64,000 nucleotides of DNA from NCBI GenBank assembly GCA_036268055.1, contig DATAUW010000017.1, positions 310,001 through 374,000 of the forward strand, written 5' to 3'. A program made the translations under genes and the position numbers. Positions 6,119 to 13,742 of this stretch are shown here, piece by piece. Numbering within the stretch: position 1 is the stretch's first letter; each line of letters begins with the position of its first letter. This DNA is from Verrucomicrobiia bacterium. Lineage in GTDB: Bacteria > Verrucomicrobiota > Verrucomicrobiia > Limisphaerales > Pedosphaeraceae. The notes under the pieces are model-generated. The model was not told the DNA's origin. It searched no databases and worked only from the letters and a program-made list of their open reading frames with translations.

Positions 6119-9100
6119 TCAAATAATATGTTTAGACTGGAGTTCCTTCTTTGTATCGGGCCTAAAAGAGTCTTTCAAAAAAGGCATTTCATTCGCAGCA
6201 TTCTTTACTCGTTTAGCATATTTCGTACGAACGGAATCCAAAATGGCAACAATTTTATTTAATATATCATCTCCGACTTTATTTTCGTTACAATACGACC
6301 TTAGAAACCCACATATGATGTAGTCTTCCGTTATTGATGAAGCGGAAGTAATCATAGTCTTTAACTCCCGAATCCCTTCATTGGGTTTTTGTGCAAATAT
6401 TAAAAGATTATAAAACAATTTCTTTGTTCCAGAAGGCGTTCCTTGAGCAAGAATTCTAAAGGACTTCACAAGCTTCGGGTTGCCTAAATGTTCATTCATG
6501 TAAATTACAATAGATAAAGGCACGATCTGATGTACTATGCGTTGCGCATGGTTTATGACAAAACGCAATTTGTGCTCCATTGTCGCATCCTTTTTCCCCT
6601 TAAAAAAGAGCTTAAATAGTTCTTCCTCATCCGTTTTCTGAAGCACCTCTCTAAAAACTTCCAGCCCGCACCACATTAACGCAAGGTATGATGATACATT
6701 GTTCTCAATAAACTTACGCTTATCGTTGACTCCAATTTTGGTCGTATTGCGAATGATATCGGATTGCAGGGTTAACAAACTGTCGTATTGTTCCATTTGT
6801 TGCTCTTCGTAACTACCTTTGTCTTCATCGTAGCTTAGATACATTTCATCACGTCGTTTATCAACTTCTTCATCGTTATTTTTTTCTCGGATTTCCTCCG
6901 CGATAGCCTTACTTATAACATGCAAAGGAGCGTCTTCTCCGGCGTCCCTCAATTCAAATCCGCCGAATTTCTCCGCTAGCGGCTGCATTTCCTTCATTGC
7001 ACGTTCATCAACCCATTTAAGCAATTCTATGTCGTTGCGCGACAAACCGGCCTTGTAGGTAAGTGCCTTCGTATACTTAAGAACGTCATCTCGTCCGAGA
7101 AGCTCCTCTTCAATTTCCTTCTCTCGATCTAGCGCCTTTGCTAGAAAGAAGTTAAACCAAAACCGCCTTCTGAAACAAATATACCCATCGTCTCTAATGA
7201 GCACACCCTTTTTAAAAAATGCCTCAAAGAAACCATGATGCGGCACGTCCTCATCTTGTCTCTCAAAATGGGCAAGTTTAATTTGTTCAAACTCATTTAC
7301 TTCAAGTTTTTGCTTTTTGCGTTGCACCATTTGCCAAGCAATATCAGCTAGAAAATCCTCCTTATCTCTAAAATCTAAATCTGCCTCACGATTGCTTGGA
7401 TTAAGTTTTTCAAGGATGGTTTCAAGATAGTTTTCGATCAGGAACGCCTCATTTCTAATGTTTTTTTCCTTCTTTTTCCTGAAAAGAACGCCTAAAAAAA
7501 GGACTACTGACAATGGTGTCACCGGAATCTGGAAATGTTGATAATAGTAAAGAATCTGATGCAGCATCGTGTCGAGATCAAAATCTTGTTTTGCCTTCCA
7601 TTTCTGTAATAGCTGCCTTATTCTCGCTGTGTTCAAAGAGCTGATATATCTGATCTTTGCATTAAAAAAGGAACTCAAGGTTAGAAGCTCGAATTGTAAT
7701 GATTGGGCAATGTGTTCAGTCGCCATTAGAATATAGCGACATTTAGGATATGTAAGGTAAAAGCTCTTTAGGTTTGAGACTCTTTTATCATGATCACCGT
7801 CCTGCCTATCATTAAAATCATCCACCAACAGTGTTAGTTGCCCTAAGCTGGCAAACGCTTCGGTTTGTTCAATAGTCTGGCCGGCAATCCGAGAAACCAA
7901 ACGAATCAAATTTTTGGGATGTCCTTTGGGAATATCGGAAAATTTAAACTCAACCGGCACGTTCGTTTCATATAAACTATCGTTAGACAGAATAAAGGTT
8001 TTTGCGTATCGCAAAAGTGTCGTTTTCCCGAACTCCGGCCGGCCGGCAATAAAGAGATTTTCTTTCGATTTGAGTAGATCATCTAAAGAAAACGTCTTTT
8101 GATCCTCAGAGTCTCGATCAAATCCTGATTTATTTGTCAGAACGGGATCAACAAATACTTCCCCTAATTCGACTTCTTCAAGGCCATCAAGTGGGCACAC
8201 TAAATCATTTTCTTGTGATTGAGCTTGCATTCGCCCACGCACCACGGAAATCTGAAGCGCTGCCGAAGCCGCGGCTGATACATTGCGTATTCCGGAAAAG
8301 GTAGCCTGTCCTTTGGCAGCCTTCGATAGTTCTTGGTCGAAAGTTTCTCGCTCTGGATACCATTTGCGGAAATGACAGGTAATTTCTTCGAGATCTAAAT
8401 TTACGTGAATGAGCGTATAGCTCGCAAACGGATCGCCCGGCCTCAGGCAACCTGCCGTAGAGACAAAGAGAGTCCCTAGTAATTGCTTCGCAGATAGGGC
8501 ATCAGAATCGTGGACGTGTCCATTCAACAGAATGTGAAAATGCTTTGCTAAAGCTTGGCGAACGGGTTTTAAATCCCACGCTGCTAGCATTTCTAAAGGG
8601 TGGTGGCAAAGACAAAGACGCAGGTCACAATGCCTGATGCGCTCCGCAGCTTCCATCACAACTTGTTCGCCGACGATCAATCGCCCCGCATCGCCACCAA
8701 ATTGCGAGCTTCGCCAAGCACTGTTTAAAGAAGCAATACCAATATTTAACCCGTTTGCAACGAACTCATACGTATTACAAAAAAGAGAAGAGTGTTTTAA
8801 GTTGGCATTTTTATGAGACGCTAAGAACGCAATATACCCGTGCAGTTTTTTAGACATCATCAAATGGTCGGGACCGTCGGCACGAAAGCTTGAATAAAAT
8901 TTACGAAAGGATTTTTGATCGAAAACTTCTTGTACAAATCCCGCTTCAAAAGATTTTGAGACTTGTGCACGATCCACGTCGTGATTTCCAGCGCAATAAA
9001 AAAATGCATCATCGGATAAATTCAATTTTGATTGGATTGGCTGGATGAATTTTCGTTCGACCAACGCAAATTCCTGTTTTGAGAGTTCTCCTTTATTTAT

Positions 9101-9253
9101 CAAATCGCCGGTAATACATACTAAATCCGGCTTAAGTTCTTTGTCGAGGAACGTGCCAATATCTTTGCTTAGTCCTTCAGCTAGCGAGTCGAGGTAAATT
9201 GAGTCGTCTTCGCTCGCGTGTAAATCGGCCAAGTGAAGTATGTTTAGTTTCAT
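6119..9253 (-). CDS. Metallophosphatase-P-loop NTPase fusion, putative defence protein
   Basis: This 1044-residue protein starts at ATG 9253. Residues 1-300 are a calcineurin-like metallophosphatase with all motifs: ADLH (D10, H12), GDL (D50), GNHD (90-92), CHHP near 215 and GHVH near 240. A P-loop NTPase follows, with Walker A GRPEFGKTTL near 402-411 and Walker B LTLLVDDFND near 475. The long helical C-terminal region is charged. This layout (N-terminal effector enzyme, central STAND/NACHT-like ATPase, C-terminal helical sensor) is that of many anti-phage NTPases, and the gene sits in a defence-rich element. The phosphatase could act on nucleic acid or nucleotides once activated (inference). 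It is transcribed alone and is AT-rich. It could instead be a DNA-repair-type nuclease. Confidence 0.75.
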   Translation of the reverse strand: MKLNILHLADLHASEDDSIYLDSLAEGLSKDIGTFLDKELKPDLVCITGDLINKGELSKQEFALVERKFIQPIQSKLNLSDDAFFYCAGNHDVDRAQVSKSFEAGFVQEVFDQKSFRKFYSSFRADGPDHLMMSKKLHGYIAFLASHKNANLKHSSLFCNTYEFVANGLNIGIASLNSAWRSSQFGGDAGRLIVGEQVVMEAAERIRHCDLRLCLCHHPLEMLAAWDLKPVRQALAKHFHILLNGHVHDSDALSAKQLLGTLFVSTAGCLRPGDPFASYTLIHVNLDLEEITCHFRKWYPERETFDQELSKAAKGQATFSGIRNVSAAASAALQISVVRGRMQAQSQENDLVCPLDGLEEVELGEVFVDPVLTNKSGFDRDSEDQKTFSLDDLLKSKENLFIAGRPEFGKTTLLRYAKTFILSNDSLYETNVPVEFKFSDIPKGHPKNLIRLVSRIAGQTIEQTEAFASLGQLTLLVDDFNDRQDGDHDKRVSNLKSFYLTYPKCRYILMATEHIAQSLQFELLTLSSFFNAKIRYISSLNTARIRQLLQKWKAKQDFDLDTMLHQILYYYQHFQIPVTPLSVVLFLGVLFRKKKEKNIRNEAFLIENYLETILEKLNPSNREADLDFRDKEDFLADIAWQMVQRKKQKLEVNEFEQIKLAHFERQDEDVPHHGFFEAFFKKGVLIRDDGYICFRRRFWFNFFLAKALDREKEIEEELLGRDDVLKYTKALTYKAGLSRNDIELLKWVDERAMKEMQPLAEKFGGFELRDAGEDAPLHVISKAIAEEIREKNNDEEVDKRRDEMYLSYDEDKGSYEEQQMEQYDSLLTLQSDIIRNTTKIGVNDKRKFIENNVSSYLALMWCGLEVFREVLQKTDEEELFKLFFKGKKDATMEHKLRFVINHAQRIVHQIVPLSIVIYMNEHLGNPKLVKSFRILAQGTPSGTKKLFYNLLIFAQKPNEGIRELKTMITSASSITEDYIICGFLRSYCNENKVGDDILNKIVAILDSVRTKYAKRVKNAANEMPFLKDSFRPDTKKELQSKHII

Positions 9254-9582
9254 TTCAATGCATTTTATTCATTCACCGAAGTTGGTAAAGTCAAAACACG
9301 AATTGCCCAAATTGCAGTACCAATGCGAAGTGCCCCCCATTCCCTTAATCCCTCTCGCCGCCGCCTCCTTCCATTATATCGTCCGGTCAAGGTCGTTCCA
9401 GCCCAGCCCTGTCGAAGTCTTTCCACCGCGCTCGCCCAACCTGTGACTTCGGACGGTGCGTTCAAGAGGCGCAGGCGGCTTCCGGCCTCCTCCGCACAAA
9501 GGTCGGATTACCAACCGAGAAAAAACTGTTATGTCATACCTATCAAATTTTACTTTCATCCATTTTGGGTCAAAATCAACTT
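9254..9582. other. Divergent intergenic region
   Basis: About 330 bases separate the minus-strand metallophosphatase-NTPase gene from the plus-strand response regulator. Open frames here are short and conflict on both strands. No dyad of the shared type is present. It presumably contains two divergent promoters. Confidence 0.4.
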
Positions 9583-10068
9583 GTGAACCGAAATCTCCAG
9601 ATTTTGCTCATCGAAGACAACGACGATGATGCTGCCGTTTTTAGATATGCCCTGAAACGTGCTGGAATACCCAATCCCCTTTTCGTCGCAACCGACGGAC
9701 AAGCAGCGATTCAATATCTGGAAGGCTCCCACGGTTACGAGGATCGTTTAAAATATCCATTCCCAAGCGTTATTTTTACGGATATTAAGATGCCGAGAAA
9801 AACCGGCTTCGACGTACTTGAATGGCTGCGAGCCCATCCAACGTGCTCAGTGATCCCCATCATCGTCCTCAGTGGTTCATCCCTATCGGAAGATATTAAG
9901 AGGGCCTATGAGATGGGAGCAAACGCCTATCTGGTAAAACCAAGTGACGCGGAAGTGATGCAGAAAATGCTCAAAATCACTTATGACTTTTGGGCCATTT
10001 GCGAGAAGCCCACGCTTGTAGCGAAAAAAGTTTTCGATGCGACGCCGACGCCTGGAACTGAAATTTAA
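9583..10068 (+). CDS. Single-domain response regulator (Rcp1-like)
   Basis: This protein of about 161 residues consists only of a receiver domain. It has LLIEDNDDDAAVF with the acidic pocket, phosphoacceptor Asp in IFTDIKMPRKTG, Ser in IIVLSGSS and Lys in YLVKPSD. The LxxxxTGFDVLEWLRA spacing and the insert between beta2 and beta3 resemble Rcp1/CheY-like regulators paired with hybrid kinases or phytochromes. I chose GTG 9583 because the conserved domain starts four residues later. A TTG at 9565 would add six residues. No histidine kinase is nearby, so it is an orphan regulator. It carries no output domain. Confidence 0.85.
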   Translation: MNRNLQILLIEDNDDDAAVFRYALKRAGIPNPLFVATDGQAAIQYLEGSHGYEDRLKYPFPSVIFTDIKMPRKTGFDVLEWLRAHPTCSVIPIIVLSGSSLSEDIKRAYEMGANAYLVKPSDAEVMQKMLKITYDFWAICEKPTLVAKKVFDATPTPGTEI

Positions 10069-10540
10069 TGGCCAAAGCTTCTAATTGCACCTGAGAATTT
10101 CCGGCGTTCAAATTGCACAAACCGAGATTGCCATCCGACCTATCGCATTGGAGATTGTTCTCCACCACTGAAATAACACTATTCTCGACTGCTTCCGGCG
10201 ACAACAAGACTTCCTTTGTTTCAACGCTTGCCAACGCTTTCGTCTTCGCTTCCTTTGCCTTGAATGCTTTAACCTTAATTTTCACTTCGACTGAACCACG
10301 CCGCCGAACCGTTATTTCAAATGATTTAGGCGTAGGAGTAGGCCTGTTTTTGCCTTGGGCGGCTCAAAAATCTCTGTTCGGTCGTCCCGCTTGAGCAAAT
10401 CATATTTAATGCCAATGACGATGGCATTTGCGACCGCCTTGAGCGGCTTGAGAAAAGACAGATATGTCGCAAAGGGCTGGAAGAAAGATTTATGCGGCAA
10501 ATCGAAGCAAATATCAGCGTGCGCCCTTAATCTTTCCCAG
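9977..10540 (-). pseudogene. Possible frameshifted gene downstream of the methyltransferase
   Basis: Two minus-strand frames give protein-like sequence that joins only across a frameshift near 10330-10370. The upstream frame reads DLPHKSFFQPFATYL...IFEPPKAKTG. The downstream frame reads PTPTPKSFEITVRRRG followed by a basic segment and VLLSPEAVENSVISVVENN, ending at 9977. The C-terminal part overlaps the response regulator antisense, so the true end is uncertain. No start codon is convincing, because the frame enters from inside the methyltransferase gene. I do not recognise the family. It could be a decayed gene of the same operon or a chance open frame. Confidence 0.3.
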
Positions 10541-11176
10541 TTGCGATAGGTTTTTAAGAAAACCGTCAGTATTTGCCTCAAAAACGGCCCTGGCAAAACC
10601 TTTAGGAGTGATCGACCGATGATGAGCGCGATCAGCTGACTGCCCCATTCGATGCATTCTACTCCCTTCCACCGGCACAACGGCCTTGTGTTTTGGCATT
10701 ACAAATCCGTTGCCTGTCCAAAGACAGGTTCTCTTGGTATATGCGTCAGCCGGCGGATTCAAATATCCCCCGAAATCACAAGGATCAAAAATGAAATCAG
10801 GTTTACGCCAATACGTCGACACTGTGCTTACGGGATTTTCAATCATGTAGGGCGCTTTGGTCCATTCCGCAAGACGAACTGTCATGTGAAATAATTCCAA
10901 AGCTTCGATGAGCTTCCCCAATCCTTTATTGCGAAACCACGCCCGCCCGCTTACGGCAACGTCGGTGCAAGGAGGAAAAGCAAACACAATTTTGACGTTT
11001 CCTTGCGGAGGCAACCATGTTCGAATGTCGGCGCCGATCCGAACGATATTCCCCTCGCGTTGTTCGCCGGCCGGATGCCGAATATCGACGCAATAGCAAA
11101 GAAAGCCAGCCTGCGCCCAGGGCTTCACCATTATCCCCGTATAATCGAAAAGACTGAGAACAATATCCTGTGACAT
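10514..11176 (-). CDS. DNA cytosine methyltransferase-like protein, phage type
   Basis: This protein of about 220 residues starts at ATG 11176. LSLFDYTGIMVKPWAQAGF near its N-terminus is an AdoMet-binding motif I of the C5-methyltransferase type, and IVFAFPPCTDVAVSG contains the Pro-Pro-Cys catalytic motif. The C-terminal half has TWRKP- and YLNPP-like segments. It is shorter than typical C5 methyltransferases and resembles small phage-encoded relatives. I preferred ATG 11176 because AAGGGGAAG lies just upstream. The frame stays open to a GTG at 11269, which would add a basic 31-residue extension and place the start 47 bases from the dyad at 11317. It may protect the element from host restriction. 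No cognate nuclease is adjacent. Confidence 0.75.
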   Translation of the reverse strand: MSQDIVLSLFDYTGIMVKPWAQAGFLCYCVDIRHPAGEQREGNIVRIGADIRTWLPPQGNVKIVFAFPPCTDVAVSGRAWFRNKGLGKLIEALELFHMTVRLAEWTKAPYMIENPVSTVSTYWRKPDFIFDPCDFGGYLNPPADAYTKRTCLWTGNGFVMPKHKAVVPVEGSRMHRMGQSADRAHHRSITPKGFARAVFEANTDGFLKNLSQLGKIKGAR

Positions 11177-11316
11177 CACGGGCTTCCCCTTTTTCCTTTT
11201 TGACCGGCTGGGAATGCCTTCAATAACCGTAGTGGCAGGTGATTTATTTGGGTTGAATATATTCTCCACGGTGTCTGAAGCATAACATTTGAACGATAAG
11301 AAAGAAGGAGTTGGAA

Positions 11317-11334
11317 TGTGCCGCTAAAGGCAAG
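11317..11334. promoter_or_regulatory. 18-bp dyad operator candidate, copy with one mismatch
   Basis: TGTGCCGCTAAAGGCAAG has one mismatch to YTTGCC-N6-GGCAAR. It lies upstream of the minus-strand methyltransferase gene, 47 bases from the GTG at 11269 and 140 from the ATG at 11176. Confidence 0.4.
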
Positions 11335-11544
11335 ATTCTGAAATCTGTCACGGGAGGTTTCGAGTTATGATCTGGCCGTAACTTTGACTTTAAAAGTGGG
11401 TACGTTACACTATGCCACAGGGTGGTTTTGGCCTCTAAAGAGTTTTCTAAATCGGGGCATTTGGGCTGATTTATTCTCTGCTTGCAAGTCATTTCACCCG
11501 CCGATTTACCAATTACTCGTTGCCCTTTTATTAAATCCTTCACT

Positions 11545-11814
11545 ATGAACAAAAAAGAATTTTACCGTCTTCTAACAAATTTTCCAGTCACCGGTGTATG
11601 TCGTGGGGACCTCCAAAATATCGGCTATGACATAACCAACGTCGCCGACAAAACGATGAAAAGCATTGCTGAAGCAATGGAGGCTGCGTTTTGTGACGGC
11701 CTCTTTTGGGATAGCTTGGAGGAGTGGGCCGATTATCATAAAATCCCGGTTGCTCTTCGATTCGGAGAGCCAAATCCCAAGAAAGGCGATCTCATTAATC
11801 CAAAAAATGTATGA
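11545..11814 (+). CDS. Hypothetical protein, first gene of a coupled pair
   Basis: This 89-residue soluble protein from ATG 11545 begins MNKKEFYRLLTNFPVTGVCRGDLQN. It contains ADKTMKSIAEAMEAAFCDG and a C-terminal EEWADYHKIP segment. Upstream codons of the same open frame (from 11482) lack a good start. Its stop overlaps the start of the next gene by four bases (ATGA), so the two are translationally coupled and probably work together. I recognise no family. Confidence 0.6.
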   Translation: MNKKEFYRLLTNFPVTGVCRGDLQNIGYDITNVADKTMKSIAEAMEAAFCDGLFWDSLEEWADYHKIPVALRFGEPNPKKGDLINPKNV

Positions 11815-12143
11815 ATAAACCATATGAAATTTCATTGTCGGAGTGGCACGAAATAATACAAATGCCGGAGATTCGTGACGCGTGGGGACTTGAACCCGAG
11901 GAAACCCTGGAAAACTTCTGTTCGATGGTCTACGGCGTCAGGTTTGACTTCGTATGTGGAGGGCCGGGATACGTTGGCGACGTGTTTATTCTGCTTGGAG
12001 ATACCCTTGAAGCTCCCTTCATATTGATTCGCCGCAAGGGAATCTTGGAAATATTAAAGGACGGTGACGAATTCAGCGAGATATTCTGGCTCGTCCAGTC
12101 AGGCAAAAATGTTCCACCGGACAAGATGGTTCACCTAACTTAA
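11811..12143 (+). CDS. Hypothetical protein, second gene of a coupled pair
   Basis: This 110-residue acidic soluble protein begins MNKPYEISLSEWHEIIQMPEIRDAWGL. It has a central beta-rich segment (FDFVCGGPGYVGDVFILLGD) and ends in VPPDKMVHLT. The ATGA overlap with the preceding gene supports both starts. No known domain is recognised. The small size and pairing would fit an accessory or immunity-type function, but nothing in the sequence decides this. Confidence 0.6.
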   Translation: MNKPYEISLSEWHEIIQMPEIRDAWGLEPEETLENFCSMVYGVRFDFVCGGPGYVGDVFILLGDTLEAPFILIRRKGILEILKDGDEFSEIFWLVQSGKNVPPDKMVHLT

Positions 12144-12368
12144 GCGATTTGAAAATACGCATCAGAGTTCCAAAACCCCCTGAGTTTTTAGGCTATTGTG
12201 TGCAAATCCTTGGGAACCAGACGAATCCCCCTCTCCGTGAAAGGCGCACACATTCAGAGACGGCATCTCCGCCGCCTTGAGGAACCGCATTTTTTTCTGA
12301 TTTCACAAAATATTGCCATGTTGCACGGCCTTCGTTGGACGATGGATAGCTGTCGTTGCTTCGTTCTG

Positions 12369-12539
12369 TCATGCTGACTTTTTATCAACTTCTTCAAGCC
12401 TATCCAGAAGCATGGCATCTTCTCTCAGGCATGCAATTTCATGATTCTTTATTTTCCGAGCAAGCGGCTTGACGATTAGTTTATTCACCTTGCACTGGTA
12501 AAACGTGCCATTCCTCGTCTTTGATTTGATTTTCTTCAT
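12369..12539 (-). CDS. Small basic hypothetical protein
   Basis: This 56-residue lysine-rich peptide starts at ATG 12539 with MKKIKSKTRNGTFYQCKVNK and contains a helical NHEIACLREDAMLLDRLEEVDKK end. Support comes mainly from its position. An exact copy of the shared dyad ends 47 bases before this ATG, the same distance as for the small protein at 27659 and the XRE gene at 3692. No family is recognised. Confidence 0.45.
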   Translation of the reverse strand: MKKIKSKTRNGTFYQCKVNKLIVKPLARKIKNHEIACLREDAMLLDRLEEVDKKSA

Positions 12540-12586
12540 GTTCCTACAGAATAAACTCTGGAACATGCCATCCAAAGGCATCGGAA

Positions 12587-12604
12587 TTTGCCAATGACGG
12601 CAAG
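12587..12604. promoter_or_regulatory. 18-bp dyad operator candidate, exact copy
   Basis: TTTGCCAATGACGGCAAG matches YTTGCC-N6-GGCAAR exactly. It is 47 bases upstream of the small minus-strand gene starting at 12539, and 226 bases upstream of the plus-strand gene at 12831. Confidence 0.55.
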
Positions 12605-12830
12605 CCGAGCTTGTGGCCGGCAGCTTTTGTAAAAAATCGCCGCGAAATTTTTTTCTGATTTCTCTAAGCCTTTATTACACAACATAATTTAAGGCTTGTT
12701 AAGTGGTTGGGGGGGGGGGGGTACATATTTAAGGGATGCAGATAAGGGAAAATTCACGCCGGTTCAGTGCGCGAAAGGGGTCTTTCGAGCATTCCCTTTT
12801 CAGTTCAACCACCAACCTAAAGGAGTCTCC

Positions 12831-13091
12831 ATGATATTCGCAGTTTTCATTCCGCCCATCTACTACCTGCTCAACAAGAGAATCGTCATGTTTTTGATTA
12901 CAAGTGTTATGTTCGTTTTTGCGCTTGGCTTCGCCATGACGGGAATTCTTCTGCCCGTATCCATCATCATGTGGATTGTGACCATCATTCTCGCAGCCCA
13001 GGACCTCCGGAAGAAGAAGATGAAAGAGGCAATGACGATGAATGCCGACATCCTTGCTTCCAAAATAGCCGAGAAAATGCCCCGTCAATAG
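12831..13091 (+). CDS. Small membrane protein with two transmembrane segments
   Basis: This 86-residue protein starts at ATG 12831 with a good ribosome binding site, AAAGGAG, seven bases upstream. Two hydrophobic helices at about residues 15-33 (VMFLITSVMFVFALGFAM) and 35-55 (GILLPVSIIMWIVTIILAA) are followed by a basic-acidic cytoplasmic tail, RKKKMKEAMTMN. It resembles the many short YqaE/SdpI-sized membrane proteins of unknown role, but I do not assign a family. The lipoprotein gene follows after 19 bases, so the two are probably co-transcribed. Confidence 0.75.
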   Translation: MIFAVFIPPIYYLLNKRIVMFLITSVMFVFALGFAMTGILLPVSIIMWIVTIILAAQDLRKKKMKEAMTMNADILASKIAEKMPRQ

Positions 13092-13110
13092 CCTGAACCA
13101 AAAAAACATA

Positions 13111-13488
13111 ATGAAAACCATATACTCACTCGCCTTTGGCGCTCTGATCCTTCTCTTAGTTGGCTGCGTGCATTTCCCTACCAAATCCGCCGACATCGCC
13201 TATTCCCCCGCTATCAAGCAGGGAGATGTTATTGAAATGGCCATCGAAGTTGCACGAAGTCTCGATTTTCCGCCCGCCACAAAGATTGACAAGGCGAATG
13301 GAATTGTGGAATTCGGCGCGTTCGGACAGCCTATGCTTGGCATCACTGCCCAGGTTCGGGTCAAAAGCGAAGGCCAACTGGAAGTCAACGTCACGCGCGG
13401 ATCTGAGTATGTGCCGCTTGGAGTGGACAAAAAGGCGGATGAGTTTCGCGACAAACTTGAGGAACGGTTACGCACTGCATCGAAATAA
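13111..13488 (+). CDS. Putative lipoprotein
   Basis: This 125-residue protein has a lipoprotein signal peptide, MKTIYSLAFGALILLLVGC, where the lipobox LVGC places the acylated Cys at 19. The mature part has IEMAIEVARSLDFPP and a beta-rich core (AQVRVKSEGQLEVNVTRGSEY), ending in a charged helix. It would be anchored in a membrane on the periplasmic side. It is likely in an operon with the small membrane protein 19 bases upstream. I recognise no further domain. Confidence 0.75.
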   Translation: MKTIYSLAFGALILLLVGCVHFPTKSADIAYSPAIKQGDVIEMAIEVARSLDFPPATKIDKANGIVEFGAFGQPMLGITAQVRVKSEGQLEVNVTRGSEYVPLGVDKKADEFRDKLEERLRTASK

Positions 13489-13742
13489 TAATAGGCAACA
13501 TTTAAGCTGGTTGACCATGTTCCTTTTTGTCACTTAAAGCATACAAACAGAAAAACTACTTATCTTTGAGTCCCGTGGAATTCTGTTAAGTTTGAATTAT
13601 ATCTTTTAGAATTCTTAAAAAATATCTTGTCACGATAGGAAATGTTTTATAGAACAGCGGAAGATTCATTTGGGAGGTTTAAGGGCATCAGGAATCTTTT
13701 TTTGAAAGCTCTATGAACCGACATTAAAGCGAAAGATTCCTT

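Larger units (their letters stand above)
12144..12830. other. Mostly non-coding stretch with a small minus-strand gene, a dyad and a poly-G tract
   Basis: This stretch of about 690 bases holds one candidate small gene (12369-12539, minus), an exact dyad (12587-12604) and a run of 13 G at 12709-12721. A 16-base direct repeat, ATTTTTTTCTGATTTC, lies at 12289-12304 and 12647-12662 and brackets the small gene and dyad. The rest shows no credible coding sequence. Confidence 0.5.

Noticed and set aside
11244-11552. 102-residue minus-strand open frame upstream of the methyltransferase
   Set aside because: It overlaps the methyltransferase start region and the coupled plus-strand gene, and contains the dyad. 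Composition looks random.
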